Shown: one piece after another, positions 1-8,515 of the stretch
How the letters are laid out: every line of letters starts with the position of its first letter
How positions within the stretch are numbered: position 1 is the first letter of the stretch
Assembly: GCF_003034995.1 (NCBI RefSeq)
Contig: NZ_PZKF01000003.1
Span: forward strand, 1 to 64,000
From: Phaeovulum veldkampii DSM 11550
GTDB lineage: Bacteria > Pseudomonadota > Alphaproteobacteria > Rhodobacterales > Rhodobacteraceae
Length of the DNA: 64,000 nucleotides
Direction: 5' to 3'
Translations under genes and position numbers: made by a program
The notes under the pieces: generated by a model
The model's input: the letters and a program-made list of their open reading frames with translations, nothing else
Told to the model about the DNA's origin: nothing
The model's database searches: none

Positions 1-6
1 GCGGGC

Positions 7-58
7 GGGGGGCCGTCTCGCCCCCCGCACCCCCCGAGGATATTTGCGCCAAGATGAA
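7..58 (+). repeat. Interspersed hairpin + GAGGATATTT element, copy A
   Basis: A GGGGGGC/GCCCCCC stem (7-13 with 20-26, 6-nt loop) is followed by a 23-nt block (36-58) beginning GAGGATATTTGC and ending AAGATGAA. The block recurs at 45891-45913 with one mismatch, again behind a 7-bp G/C stem. The hairpin looks like a transcription terminator. I recall similar elements as frequent between genes in Rhodobacteraceae; that is recollection, not a search. Confidence 0.6.
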
Positions 59-110
59 GGTGGTGGCGAGGGGGCTGGACCTGTGCGCCGCGCGCGGGCA
101 GTCTGTGGCC

Positions 111-1358
111 ATGGACGGGTTCGAGACATTGGCCGAACGGGCGCGGGCGCTGTTTGACTGCGGGGTGGCGGCGGCTGATCCGGCGGCGGCGGTGCGGCGT
201 GGGTTGACCGAACTGTCGGCCGATCCGCCGGGGCCCGGCGGGCGCTGGCAGGTGATCGCCTTGGGCAAGGCGGCCCGCGCGATGACGGGGGCGGCGCTGT
301 CGGCGCTGCCGCCCGGAACCGACGCTTTGGTGGTGACCAATCATGAGAATGCGGCCCCCCTGGCGGGGGCCGAGGTGCTGGGCGCGGGCCATCCGGTGCC
401 CGATGCGGCAGGAGCGGTGGCGGCGGGCCGGGTGGAGCAGGCGTTGCGCGCGCTGGGGCCGCAGGACCGGCTGCTGGCGCTGATCTCGGGCGGGGGATCG
501 GCGTTGTTGCCTGCGCCGGTTGCCGGGATCAGCCTTGCCGACAAGGCCGCGGTGAACCGGCTGTTGCTGGGGTCGGGCGCCGATATCGGGCAGATCAATC
601 TGGTGCGTCAGGCCCTGTCGCGACTGAAGGGCGGGGGCTGGCTGCGCGCTTGCCGGGCGCCGGTCGTGGCGCTGATCCTGTCGGATGTGCCAGGCGATGA
701 CTTGCGGGTGATCGCCTCGGGTCCGACGGTGGCGCCGGTGGGCAGCCGGGCCGAGGCGGCTGCGCTGTGCCAGCGGCTGGGGGTCTGGGCCGCGTTGCCT
801 GAGCCTGTCCGGGCGTATCTGCGGGCGTCCGAACCTGTGGTGGCGAGGGCTTTGCCCCCGGCGCGCAATATCCTTGTGGGGTCGAATGCGCTGTCGCTGC
901 GGGCGATGGTGGCGGCGGGGGCGCAGGCTGCGCCTTTTGCGCTGGCGGGCGATGTGGCGCAGGCGGCGGCGCGGATTGTTGCGGCGCTGGCTGGGCTGTC
1001 ACGGGGTGCGGCGCTGGTTCTGGGGGGCGAGACGACGGTGCGTCTGACGGGGGATGGCGCTGGCGGGCGTAATCAGGAACTGGCGCTGCGGGTGGCCGTG
1101 CTGGCCGAGGAATCGGGGCTGGCCGGGCCTTGGGCGTTTCTGGCGGGCGGCAGCGACGGGCGCGATGGGACGACCGAGGCGACGGGGGGGCTGGTCGGGC
1201 CCTGCACGTTGGCGGCGATGCGGCGGGCTGGGGTGGACCCGATGGCGGCCTTGGCGCGCAACGATTCGGGTCCGGCGCTGGCGGCGGCGGGGGCTGCGCT
1301 GGTCACCGGGCCGACCGGCACCAATGTGGCCGATCTGGCGGTGGCGTTGCGCGGCTGA
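111..1358 (+). CDS. Glycerate kinase (GckA/TtuD/MOFRL family)
   Basis: About 415 residues, typical of the DUF4147/MOFRL glycerate 2-kinases once annotated as hydroxypyruvate reductase. They phosphorylate D-glycerate in the serine cycle or in glyoxylate/tartrate breakdown. Visible marks: VIALGKAARAM near the N-terminus, the Gly-rich LISGGGSALLPAP loop, LILSDVPGDD, and the C-terminal MOFRL part with LGGETTV, GGRNQELALR and the GGSDGRDGTTEATG stretch. An upstream in-frame ATG at 54 lies inside the repeat element and adds residues atypical of the family, so the ATG at 111 (MDGFETLAERAR) is chosen. Family assignment is firm; the 2- versus 3-phosphate product cannot be read from sequence. Confidence 0.88.
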   Translation: MDGFETLAERARALFDCGVAAADPAAAVRRGLTELSADPPGPGGRWQVIALGKAARAMTGAALSALPPGTDALVVTNHENAAPLAGAEVLGAGHPVPDAAGAVAAGRVEQALRALGPQDRLLALISGGGSALLPAPVAGISLADKAAVNRLLLGSGADIGQINLVRQALSRLKGGGWLRACRAPVVALILSDVPGDDLRVIASGPTVAPVGSRAEAAALCQRLGVWAALPEPVRAYLRASEPVVARALPPARNILVGSNALSLRAMVAAGAQAAPFALAGDVAQAAARIVAALAGLSRGAALVLGGETTVRLTGDGAGGRNQELALRVAVLAEESGLAGPWAFLAGGSDGRDGTTEATGGLVGPCTLAAMRRAGVDPMAALARNDSGPALAAAGAALVTGPTGTNVADLAVALRG

Positions 1359-1364
1359 GGCGCG

Positions 1365-1505
1365 TCAGTTCTGCGAATTGCTTCCGGTCTTGGCAAAGAA
1401 TGCCCGGATCAACTGGCCCGAGGTCACCATCACGGCGCGCAGGACCACGAGAAATACAAAGCTGACGGCCAGCAGATCGAAGCTCGGCGTGAGAAAGAAA
1501 TCCAT
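1365..1505 (-). CDS. 46-residue putative single-pass membrane protein
   Basis: The frame starts MDFFLTPSFDLLAVSFVFLV and forms one hydrophobic helix (about residues 10-28) followed by a basic tail ending in SNSQN. The frame stays open upstream, but the hydrophobic module and the preceding GGGGG-rich stretch favour the Met at 1505. It is convergent with the glycerate kinase, six bases from its stop. No family recognised. Small helices of this kind are often real but are equally easy to produce by chance. Confidence 0.4.
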   Translation of the reverse strand: MDFFLTPSFDLLAVSFVFLVVLRAVMVTSGQLIRAFFAKTGSNSQN

Positions 1506-1625
1506 CGGGAGCCCCCGTTCATTGCGTTTGAACCAGCTTCTGCTCTGATTGCGGCGGGATGTTGGCGAGGTCGGGGCTTTCCTGTTACAGCGGGTCTCAT
1601 GAAGCCAGCCCGGAAGGAGCCGCCG

Positions 1626-2582
1626 ATGCTGATCGCCTATCGCCCCGCCCCGCGCGGTCTGGTTGCTCTGGGTCCGGGTGGGCCGCTGAGCGAGGCGCTG
1701 TGGGTCGATCTGTATCGCCCCGAACCCGATGAGGTGGCGGCGTTGACCGCGCTTGGCATCGAGGTGCCGACGCTGGAGGATATGGAAGAGATCGAGATTT
1801 CCAACCGCCTGTATCGCGAGGCGGGGGCCGATGTGATGACCGTGGTGCTGCCCGGCGATGCGGACGAAGTCGGTCGGGTTGCCAGCCCGGTCAGCTTTAT
1901 TCTGACCGATGCCCGGCTGGTGACGGTGCGCCATCACCGCCCGCGCCCGTTTGAAACCTTTCCTGAGCGGGCCGACCGGTCGGCGGCGGGCTGCGGCGGG
2001 GCCGAGCGGCTGTTTCTGGGGCTGGTCGAGGAAATCGTTGCCCGTCAGGCCGACCTGCTGGAGGGCGTGGGCCGCGTGCTGGACCGGGTTTCAGGCACCG
2101 TTCTGGTGCGCGAGGGGCGGTCGCCTGCACAATTGCGCGTGGCACTGGCCGAGGCGGCGGGGCAGGGGGAGTTGCTGGGCCATATCCGGCTGGCGCTGCT
2201 GACGCTGGAACGCGCGCTGTCGTTCTTTGACCAGACGCTGGGCGCGCGCAGTCAAGGCAAGGAATTGCGCCGCATCGTCAGTGGCCAGACCGCCGATATT
2301 CAGGCGCTGGTGGTCCATGCCGATTATCTGTCGGCGCGGATCGGCCTGTCGGTCGATGCCACGCTGGGGATGATCAATCTGGCGCAAAACGAAACCGTGC
2401 GGATTTTGTCGGTGGCGGCGGTGCTGTTTCTGCCGCCCACGGTCATCGGCTCGATCTACGGGATGAACTTTCGGGTGATGCCGGAACTCGATCACCCGCT
2501 GGGCTATCCGGCGGCCCTGGTGGTGATGGTGGTGTCGGCGCTGGTGACCTATCTGGTCTTCAAATGGAAGAACTGGCTATAG
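1626..2582 (+). CDS. corA: CorA-family divalent cation transporter
   Basis: About 318 residues. CorA proteins are homopentameric inner-membrane channels for Mg2+ (also Co2+/Ni2+). A soluble acidic N-terminal domain leads into a long helix and two C-terminal transmembrane segments; the signature GMN is present in IYGMNFRVMPEL, with the loop acidic residues typical of CorA. The short basic tail KWKNW ends the protein. The start at 1626 is preferred over the in-frame ATG at 1599 because AGGAG lies about 9 bases upstream of 1626. Zn2+ efflux (ZntB-like) rather than Mg2+ uptake cannot be excluded. Confidence 0.88.
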   Translation: MLIAYRPAPRGLVALGPGGPLSEALWVDLYRPEPDEVAALTALGIEVPTLEDMEEIEISNRLYREAGADVMTVVLPGDADEVGRVASPVSFILTDARLVTVRHHRPRPFETFPERADRSAAGCGGAERLFLGLVEEIVARQADLLEGVGRVLDRVSGTVLVREGRSPAQLRVALAEAAGQGELLGHIRLALLTLERALSFFDQTLGARSQGKELRRIVSGQTADIQALVVHADYLSARIGLSVDATLGMINLAQNETVRILSVAAVLFLPPTVIGSIYGMNFRVMPELDHPLGYPAALVVMVVSALVTYLVFKWKNWL

Positions 2583-2592
2583 CGCCGCCCGC

Positions 2593-3066
2593 TCAGCCGC
2601 GGGTCAGCGCACGCAGCCAGATCGCCGCCAGCACCGCCGAGGCGATGGCGTTCCAACTTGCCATCGACAGGCCCAGAAGGCTCCAGCTGACCTCGTCGCA
2701 GCGCACCATAGGGGCGGCGAGGATGCGGCTCATCAGGTCTTCGGGTGACAGGCCGCCGATCGCACCCGAGGTGCAGGAGGCGGGCCCCGGCCACCAGTGC
2801 CGTTCGACCCCGGTGTGATAAATCCCCAGCCCGACCGAGCCCGCCATCGCCAGCGCGGCCAGCGCCACCGGCACCGTGCGCGATACCAGCACAAGGCCGA
2901 TCAGCCCCAGCGCAACCGCTGCCGCATGGGGCCAGCGTTGCCACAGGCACAGATCGCACGGGGCATGGCCCAGCGCCTGAAACCCGAATGCCCCCGCCAA
3001 AAGCGCCGCCGACCCGCCGGTCGCCAGAAGGATCAGCCGCGTGCCAAGGCTATCGTGTCCGGTCAT
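2593..3066 (-). CDS. dsbB: Disulfide bond formation protein B (DsbB)
   Basis: 157-residue, four-helix inner-membrane protein that reoxidises DsbA and passes electrons to quinone. The first periplasmic loop carries the active pair C37-D-L-C40 (HAPCDLCLWQRW). The second pair is around C97 (PASCTSG) and C124 (MVRCDEVSW). The start MTGHDSLG overlaps the stop of the upstream gene by four bases (ATGA), implying translational coupling. A longer reading frame upstream is only the other gene's shadow. Confidence 0.87.
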   Translation of the reverse strand: MTGHDSLGTRLILLATGGSAALLAGAFGFQALGHAPCDLCLWQRWPHAAAVALGLIGLVLVSRTVPVALAALAMAGSVGLGIYHTGVERHWWPGPASCTSGAIGGLSPEDLMSRILAAPMVRCDEVSWSLLGLSMASWNAIASAVLAAIWLRALTRG

Positions 3067-3644
3067 GCCAGATACCTCACCAGATAGAAGCCCGCGATCA
3101 CCAGGGCGATAAACAGCGTGAACAGCCAGCCCAGCCAGCGCTCGATAAAGCGGCGCACCGGGGCGCCGTATTTCCACAAGAGCCAGGCCACGAAGAAGAA
3201 TCGCAGCGCGCGTGCCACAACTGAAACGGCGGTGAATGTCACCAGATCAAGCCCCGTGGCCCCCGAAAAGATGGTGATCACCTTGTAGGGGAAGGGCGTC
3301 ACCCCGGCGATCAGCACCGCCCAGGCGCCCTGTTCGTTGAATCGCGCCGCCAGCGCCTCGAAATCGCCGCTGGCGCCGTAAAAATCCAGCAGCGGGCGGC
3401 CGATGCTGTCCATCAGCCCCCAGCCGATCGCATAGCCCAGACATCCCCCCAGCACCGAGGCAAGCGTGGCAATGCCCGCGATGCGGAAGGCCAGATGCGG
3501 CCGGGCCAGGATCATCGGGATCATCAGCACATCGGGCGGGATCGGAAACACCGAACTTTCGATGAAGGCCACTACCGCCAGTGCCCAGAAGGCGTGACGA
3601 TGCCCTGCCAGTCCCATCGTCCAGTCATAAAGCCGCCGGATCAT
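3063..3644 (-). CDS. YqaA-type DedA/SNARE-associated membrane protein
   Basis: About 193 residues with several hydrophobic helices. VVAFIESSVFPIPPDVLMIPM is the DedA/VTT signature with its E...P-P-D pattern, followed by Gly-rich helices (GGCLGYAIGWGL) and the FPYKVITIFSGATGL re-entrant segment. DedA/VTT relatives flip or carry lipids such as undecaprenyl phosphate; YqaA itself is uncharacterised. An in-frame ATG at 3665 would add MGNLGAI; MIRRLYDW at 3644 fits relatives better. It is first of a two-gene unit with dsbB. Confidence 0.78.
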   Translation of the reverse strand: MIRRLYDWTMGLAGHRHAFWALAVVAFIESSVFPIPPDVLMIPMILARPHLAFRIAGIATLASVLGGCLGYAIGWGLMDSIGRPLLDFYGASGDFEALAARFNEQGAWAVLIAGVTPFPYKVITIFSGATGLDLVTFTAVSVVARALRFFFVAWLLWKYGAPVRRFIERWLGWLFTLFIALVIAGFYLVRYLA

Positions 3645-3669
3645 GATCGCCCCAAGGTTGCCCACCGTT

Positions 3670-3693
3670 CCTTGGCCCGGCTGCGGGCCAAGG
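3670..3693. other. Perfect 10-bp hairpin between dedA-like gene and tRNA-Leu
   Basis: CCTTGGCCCG (3670-3679) pairs fully with CGGGCCAAGG (3684-3693) across a GCTG loop. It sits 26-50 bases before the start of the minus-strand yqaA-dsbB unit, so it would fall in its leader or promoter. No T-run follows on either strand, so a classical terminator is not supported. Confidence 0.45.
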
Positions 3694-3722
3694 TCAAGCG
3701 TTGCGGTACCTGCGGATTTATC

Positions 3723-3750
3723 TTGTCAGACCCGCGCGGGAAGGTTAGAT
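3723..3750 (+). promoter_or_regulatory. Probable sigma-70 promoter of tRNA-Leu
   Basis: TTGTCA (3723-3728) and TTAGAT (3745-3750) are separated by 16 bases and lie 12 bases before the mature tRNA 5' end. Position and spacing fit a housekeeping promoter. Confidence 0.5.
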
Positions 3751-3761
3751 CGCTGCCGCAG

Positions 3762-3845
3762 GCCCGAGTGGCGGAATGGTAGACGCAGGGGATTCAAAAT
3801 CCCCCACCGCAAGGTATGTCGGTTCGAGTCCGACCTCGGGTACCA
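3762..3845 (+). tRNA. tRNA-Leu (anticodon CAA)
   Basis: 84 nt including an encoded CCA. The acceptor stem GCCCGAG pairs with CTCGGGT, the D-arm region holds GGCGGAATGGTAGACGC, the anticodon stem-loop reads GGGGATTCAAAATCCCC with CAA, and a long variable arm is followed by GGTTCGAGTCC. The long variable arm and TTCAAAA loop identify a leucine isoacceptor reading UUG. Confidence 0.97.
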
Positions 3846-3936
3846 GCCTGACAACAGCAAATGACCGAAACAGGCTGGCGCGCCGCGCCATGGCGACAGT
3901 GTTGCGATCTGGCGCCGCTGTGCCGTTTCTGGCGGG

Positions 3937-4794
3937 TCAGCTCTGTCCGAATTCTGCTGAGGGGGAGATGGTCACGGCCACATCGGCGGGTTTTGCGTAA
4001 TAGGGCGATGATGTGACCAGAACCTGCGCCCCGGCCGCCGCATAAGCCGCGGCGTTGGTCTGGTTGACGCCGCCCGCAACCGCCAGACAGCCGGTCCAGT
4101 GCGGGCCGAGTTCGACGGCCAGGGCCTCAACCGCTGCGGGTGCGAACTTTTCCAGTTGCAGCACGTCGCAGCCGGCGGCAACGGCTGCCAGCGCCGCGGT
4201 GCGGGTTTCGACCTCGACCACTACCCGACGTTCGGGGCAGGCCGCGCGCAGGTGCGCGATCTGTTGGCCCAGCGATTCGGGGCCGCCAAAGGCGCGGTGT
4301 TGGGGGAACAGCAGCACCGTATCCGACAGGCCCGTGCGGTGGATCGTGGCGCCGCCCGCGACAATGGCCTTGAGCGACAAGGCGCGGGTAAAGGGCACCG
4401 GCTTGCGGGTGCAGGCCACCACGATGTCGGGCCGGACGGTGCGCGCCGCTGCCACGATGCCCCCGGCCGAGGTGGCCACGCCTGAGGCCCATTCCACCAA
4501 GGTCTGCGCGACCTTCCAGCCGACGAACACCGCATCAGCCCGGCCCCGCGCCGCCAACAGCAGATCGCCCGCCGCCGCCTGTGTGCCGGTGGGGTGCGTG
4601 ATCGTGGCCGGGACGCCCAGCAGGGCAAAGATCCGTGCCGCCTCTTCGGTGCCGCACACCGTCATCGCGCCGCGTGCGCGCAGGGTGATTTCTGCGACCT
4701 CGGCGCCGACCCCCAGACTGCGGGTGGTCAGATCGCCGTAAGGCGCATCTTCCTTGAGCAAGGTGGCAAGGCTTTGATCGTCAATCAGGAACAT
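3937..4794 (-). CDS. modD: ModD, quinolinate phosphoribosyltransferase homologue of the mod operon
   Basis: 285 residues related to nicotinate-nucleotide pyrophosphorylase (NadC). The NadC-like N-terminal KEDAPYGDLTTRSLG, the ATSAGGIV loop and phosphate-site residues in VACTRKPVPFTR and ATIHRTGLSD are visible. ModD is a frequent but biochemically undefined last gene of molybdate operons. It lies 48 bases downstream of modC on the same strand. The start MFLIDDQS is used; an earlier in-frame ATG at 4833 overlaps the spacer and adds non-family residues. Assignment to ModD rather than NadC rests mainly on operon context. Confidence 0.82.
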   Translation of the reverse strand: MFLIDDQSLATLLKEDAPYGDLTTRSLGVGAEVAEITLRARGAMTVCGTEEAARIFALLGVPATITHPTGTQAAAGDLLLAARGRADAVFVGWKVAQTLVEWASGVATSAGGIVAAARTVRPDIVVACTRKPVPFTRALSLKAIVAGGATIHRTGLSDTVLLFPQHRAFGGPESLGQQIAHLRAACPERRVVVEVETRTAALAAVAAGCDVLQLEKFAPAAVEALAVELGPHWTGCLAVAGGVNQTNAAAYAAAGAQVLVTSSPYYAKPADVAVTISPSAEFGQS

Positions 4795-4842
4795 GACAAG
4801 GCGTCCTTTCGGAACGGGGCGCGGGGGTGGCAACAGGCGTTT

Positions 4843-5955
4843 TCACGGCTGGCGCAGCCCGCCGGCATCGGCGACAGCTGGCGGCTCGGCCAGGGCCACG
4901 GCCTTGAGCCGCGCCACGACAATCTGCCCTGGCTCCAGCGCGAGCCGGTCCCAGGACAGCCGCGAGATGCGGGCCAAAAGCGCTGCGCCGGTGCCGTCCG
5001 GCCCCAGCGCCAACCGCACCGTCATCTGGTGGCCCGCCGCTGGTTCGACGCCGACGATACGGGCGGGCAGGGCGTTCAGGATCGTGGTGTCCTGCGGCGG
5101 GTTGCGCCCGAGGCTGACATCGTTGGCCGGAATCCGCAGCCGTTGCCGCGCGCCCGGTGGCCCCAGATCGCCGGGCACGATCAGCCGCCCGCCCGCAACC
5201 GCCACCTCTGACAGGCCATAGCGCGCATCGGTTGATACCACATGGCCGTCGATCACCGCGGCGGGCTGGGGCATGTGGATCAGCGGCAGCGCCGGGTCTG
5301 ACACCATCGCGGCAATCGGCCCCGCCGCGCGGACGCGCCCTGCCTCCATCAGCACGAGGGTGTCGGCCAGACGCTCCACCTCGGCAATGTCGTGGCTGAC
5401 ATACAGCACCGGGATCGAAAGCGCGGCGTGCAGCCGTTCCAGATAGGGCAGGATATCGTCCTTTGAAAACCGGTCGAGCGCCGAAAGCGGCTCGTCCATC
5501 AGCAGCAGTTGCGGCTGCGACAGCAGCGCCCGGCCAATCGCCACGCGCTGCCGCTCGCCCCCCGACAGCATCGTGGTGGGCCGCTCGAACAGCGGCGCGA
5601 TGCCCAGCAGCGCCACCACCTCTTCCTCGCGGATGCGTCTGTCACCCTTGGCGCGGCGCAGCCCGAAGGTCAGGTTGCTGCGCACCGACAGATGCGGGAA
5701 AAGGCTCGCCTCCTGAAAGACATAGCCCACCGCGCGGCGGTGCGGCGGCACAAAGTGGCGCCCCTCTTGCCAGGTTTCGCCATTGACCGTCAGCCGCCCC
5801 TCAGGCAGCCGCGCCAGCCCTGCGATGCAGCGCAGCACCGTGGTCTTGCCGCAGCCCGACGGGCCGAACAGCGCGGTCACGCCGCTGCCCGGCGCCTCAA
5901 AGGTGGCATCCAGCGCAAAGCTGCCCTGCCGCCCCCGGAAGGCTGCTGCGATCAT
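4843..5955 (-). CDS. modC: Molybdate ABC transporter ATP-binding protein
   Basis: 370 residues. Walker [11 protein letters not shown]-loop [12 protein letters not shown], signature [16 protein letters not shown], Walker [13 protein letters not shown] and the switch His in [10 protein letters not shown] are all intact. The C-terminal third is a TOBE/Mop domain that binds oxyanions and can sense molybdate (region with [19 protein letters not shown]). It overlaps modB by four bases (ATGA) and powers the ModB channel. Confidence 0.95.
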   Translation of the reverse strand: MIAAAFRGRQGSFALDATFEAPGSGVTALFGPSGCGKTTVLRCIAGLARLPEGRLTVNGETWQEGRHFVPPHRRAVGYVFQEASLFPHLSVRSNLTFGLRRAKGDRRIREEEVVALLGIAPLFERPTTMLSGGERQRVAIGRALLSQPQLLLMDEPLSALDRFSKDDILPYLERLHAALSIPVLYVSHDIAEVERLADTLVLMEAGRVRAAGPIAAMVSDPALPLIHMPQPAAVIDGHVVSTDARYGLSEVAVAGGRLIVPGDLGPPGARQRLRIPANDVSLGRNPPQDTTILNALPARIVGVEPAAGHQMTVRLALGPDGTGAALLARISRLSWDRLALEPGQIVVARLKAVALAEPPAVADAGGLRQP

Positions 5956-6638
5956 CGCCGCCCCCCGTCAAGCCGCCGCTCGATCAGCAGCATCACCAGG
6001 ATCACCGCGAACGACATTGCCAGCATCCCCCCGGCAAGGATATGCGCCTTGCCCCATTGAAGCGTCTCGACGTAATCGAAGATCGTCACCGACAGAACCT
6101 TGGTCTGGCCCGGTATGCCGCCGCCGATCATCAGGACCACCCCGAATTCGCCCACCGTATGGGCAAAGCCCATGATCGCACCGGTCAGGATGCCGGGCCG
6201 CGCCAGCGGCAGCGCGACGGTGAAAAAGGCATCCAGCGGCGAGGCGCGCAGGGTCGCGGCCACCTCCCAGGGGCGGTTGCCCATCGCCTGAAACGAATTG
6301 CGGATCGGGTTCACCACGAAGGGCAGCGAATAGACCACCGAGCCCACCACCAGCCCCGTGAAGGTAAACGACAGCTTGTGCCCCAGAATCGCCGTCAGCG
6401 GGCTTTGCGGCCCCATGGCGATCAGCAGATAAAAGCCCAGAACCGTGGGCGGCAGCACGATGGGCAGCGAAACCAGCGAGCCCAGAACATCGTTCCAGAA
6501 CCCGCGGCCGCGCGCCAGCACCCAGGCCAAAGGGGTGCCCACCAAGAGCAGAACGACCGTGGTGATGCCTGCCAACTTCAGCGTCAGCAGGATCGTCTGG
6601 ATCATCGCCGCATCAAACAGGGGGGCGCCCGCGCTCAT
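5952..6638 (-). CDS. modB: Molybdate ABC transporter permease
   Basis: 228 residues with about five transmembrane helices. The cytoplasmic coupling loop [25 protein letters not shown] carries the EAA motif of ABC permeases. It follows modA by only three bases and overlaps modC, so the three subunits are translationally linked. It forms the membrane dimer through which ModA delivers molybdate (or tungstate). Confidence 0.95.
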   Translation of the reverse strand: MSAGAPLFDAAMIQTILLTLKLAGITTVVLLLVGTPLAWVLARGRGFWNDVLGSLVSLPIVLPPTVLGFYLLIAMGPQSPLTAILGHKLSFTFTGLVVGSVVYSLPFVVNPIRNSFQAMGNRPWEVAATLRASPLDAFFTVALPLARPGILTGAIMGFAHTVGEFGVVLMIGGGIPGQTKVLSVTIFDYVETLQWGKAHILAGGMLAMSFAVILVMLLIERRLDGGRR

Positions 6639-6641
6639 GTC

Positions 6642-7406
6642 TCAGCCTTCCACGCCGTAGCCGTATTTGGTGATGATCGCGACCGCCTCGGGGGTCTTGA
6701 GAAAGTCGAGATAGGCTTTGGCGGCCTCGTTGTCCTCGCCTGTCTTCAGCAGAATGGCGTCTTGCTTGATCGGGGCATATAGGTCCTGCGGGACCATCCA
6801 GCGCGACCCGCTCTGTTCGGACAGAAGCTGCCCCAGCGCGACAAAGCCCACGGGCGCGTTACCGGTTGCCACGAACTGATGCGCCTGCGCGATGGATTTG
6901 CCCGTCACCAGCTTTGGTTCCAGTCTGTCATAGACACCCAGCGCCTTCATCGTCTCGATGGCGGCCGCGCCGTAGGGTGCGGCGGCGGGGTCTGCGATGG
7001 CCACATGCTCCAGCGTGGGGTCGTTCAGCACGGCCTCGGTGCCGTCGATCCGGGCGGGATCGGCGCTCCACAGTACCAGCTTGCCGACGGCATAGGTAAA
7101 CCGGGTGCCGGGAACCGCAAAGCCTTCGGTCTCGGCCTTTTCCGGGCGCGCCTGATCGGCCGACAAAAACACCTCGAAAGGCGCGCCCTGCGTGATCTGG
7201 GTGTAGAACTGGCCCGCGGGGCCAAAGCTCATGGTGACGGTGTGGCCGGTGGCTGCGGTGAAGGCCGTGGCAATCTCATTGGCGGCTTCGGTGAAATTGG
7301 CGGCGACGGCTGCGAAGGTTTGACCCGCGCGGGCCGGGGCCGACAGCGCGAGCGACATCAATAAAGCCGCACAACCGGCACGCAGAACGAAAGGGCGCAA
7401 CGTCAT
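6642..7406 (-). CDS. modA: Periplasmic molybdate-binding protein
   Basis: 254 residues. A Sec signal peptide (ALLMSLALSAPARA) precedes a type-2 periplasmic binding protein fold. Typical ModA segments are FAAVAANFTEAANEIATAF, FGPAGQFYTQI, GAPFEVFLSADQ and the C-terminal YGYGVEG. The start MTLRPF is preferred to the upstream Met because AAAGGA lies eight bases before it. It captures molybdate for ModBC. Confidence 0.94.
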   Translation of the reverse strand: MTLRPFVLRAGCAALLMSLALSAPARAGQTFAAVAANFTEAANEIATAFTAATGHTVTMSFGPAGQFYTQITQGAPFEVFLSADQARPEKAETEGFAVPGTRFTYAVGKLVLWSADPARIDGTEAVLNDPTLEHVAIADPAAAPYGAAAIETMKALGVYDRLEPKLVTGKSIAQAHQFVATGNAPVGFVALGQLLSEQSGSRWMVPQDLYAPIKQDAILLKTGEDNEAAKAYLDFLKTPEAVAIITKYGYGVEG

Positions 7407-7452
7407 AAGATTTCCTTTCATGTGTGGGGATAGCAGGATCAGCGGGGCCGCG

Positions 7453-8253
7453 TCACGGCATGGCGATGATGACGTGGCTGGCCTTGAAGAAGGCGGTGGC
7501 GGTGCTGCCCGGCGTCAGGCCGAGGCTTTCGGCGCTGCGCTTGGTCACGATCGCGGTGATCGTCTTGCCGCCGCCAAGATCGAGCGTGATCTCGCTGTTG
7601 ACCGCGCCATCTTCACGGTCCGAAACCTGCCCCGTCAGTCGGTTGCAGGCCGAGATCTGGCCGACCGTGTCACCTGCGGCCAGCATCACGAAGGTCGCCT
7701 TGATCAGGGCGAAAACCTCTGATCCTTCGCGCAGGCCCATGTCGGTGGCGCTGCGCTCGGTGATGACCGAGGTCAGCGTGTGGCCATCGGTCAGGGCCAG
7801 ATCGACCTCGGTGCTGACCGCGCCCTGGGTGACGCGGGTGACGGTGCAGCGAAAGGTGTTGCGGGTGCTTGTCTGCATCATAAGGCTCCACAATGTGTTG
7901 ATGGCCCCGTTCGGGGCAGAAGAAAAACTGGTGTCGATAGCAGCGAGCGCCTTTCCCAGCGCGGATTCGAGCAGGGAAAAGCAGTCGATCAGGGCGTGGC
8001 CCGCCGGGGTGACTGTGGCGCCGCCGCCCGTCCGGCCGCCCGGCGCGGCCTCGACCAAGGGCTGTGCAAACAGGTTGTTCAGCGCGCCGACAGCATCCCA
8101 GGCCGCCTTGTAAGACAGCCCCACCTCGCGCGCGGCACCCGCGATGGACCCTTGCGCCGCGATGGCACGCAGCAAGGTGATACGGTCACCGCCAATGCGC
8201 GACGCCCCTTCCCGCTTCAGGGTCAACGCGGCCTTTAATGTGCTGTCGGGCAT
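7453..8253 (-). CDS. modE: Molybdate-responsive transcriptional regulator ModE
   Basis: 266 residues. The N-terminal winged-helix domain contains RITLLRAIAAQGSIAGAAREVG and AWDAVGALNNL. The C-terminal half holds two Mop/TOBE repeats (FRCTVTRVTQGAVSTEV and ISACNRLTGQVSDREDG) that bind molybdate at the dimer interface. It heads the mod genes on the same strand, 46 bases before modA, so it probably autoregulates. The start MPDSTLK at 8253 is chosen; the longer open frame runs back through the palindromic operator and is not family-like. Confidence 0.92.
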   Translation of the reverse strand: MPDSTLKAALTLKREGASRIGGDRITLLRAIAAQGSIAGAAREVGLSYKAAWDAVGALNNLFAQPLVEAAPGGRTGGGATVTPAGHALIDCFSLLESALGKALAAIDTSFSSAPNGAINTLWSLMMQTSTRNTFRCTVTRVTQGAVSTEVDLALTDGHTLTSVITERSATDMGLREGSEVFALIKATFVMLAAGDTVGQISACNRLTGQVSDREDGAVNSEITLDLGGGKTITAIVTKRSAESLGLTPGSTATAFFKASHVIIAMP

Positions 8254-8280
8254 GGGTGACCTGCTATTGATGGGGGTATG

Positions 8281-8305
8281 CGTTATGTTTCCAAACCACA
8301 TAACG
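8281..8305. promoter_or_regulatory. ModE-type operator palindrome
   Basis: CGTTATGT (8281-8288) and its exact reverse complement ACATAACG (8298-8305) flank a 9-base spacer, 28 bases upstream of the modE start. The arms resemble the known ModE box (CG-TATAT...ATATAACG type). A further lone ACATAACG half-site lies at 8351-8358. Binding would let molybdate-loaded ModE repress the whole modEABCD unit. Confidence 0.7.
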
Positions 8306-8515
8306 ATTGGAAAACGCCGGTCGCAAGCGCAACCGCTCTCACCTACAGCCACATAACGAGGTTTCCGGGTGAAAACCGAATTGCCCGCACCTGTTCTGCC
8401 GACAGGCAAAGCGGGCGATCCCAACAAACGGGCAAAAATCGGCAATCTGACTGAAAATTCGACAGAATCGGTATCGGCCAGCCAAAACTGCTACCCCGCA
8501 GGGCCTGAACGTGCC

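Noticed and set aside
3843-3878. Stem CCAGCCTG/CAGGCTGG as tRNA-Leu terminator
   Set aside because: The 20-base loop is long, the stem includes the CCA end, and no T-run follows.
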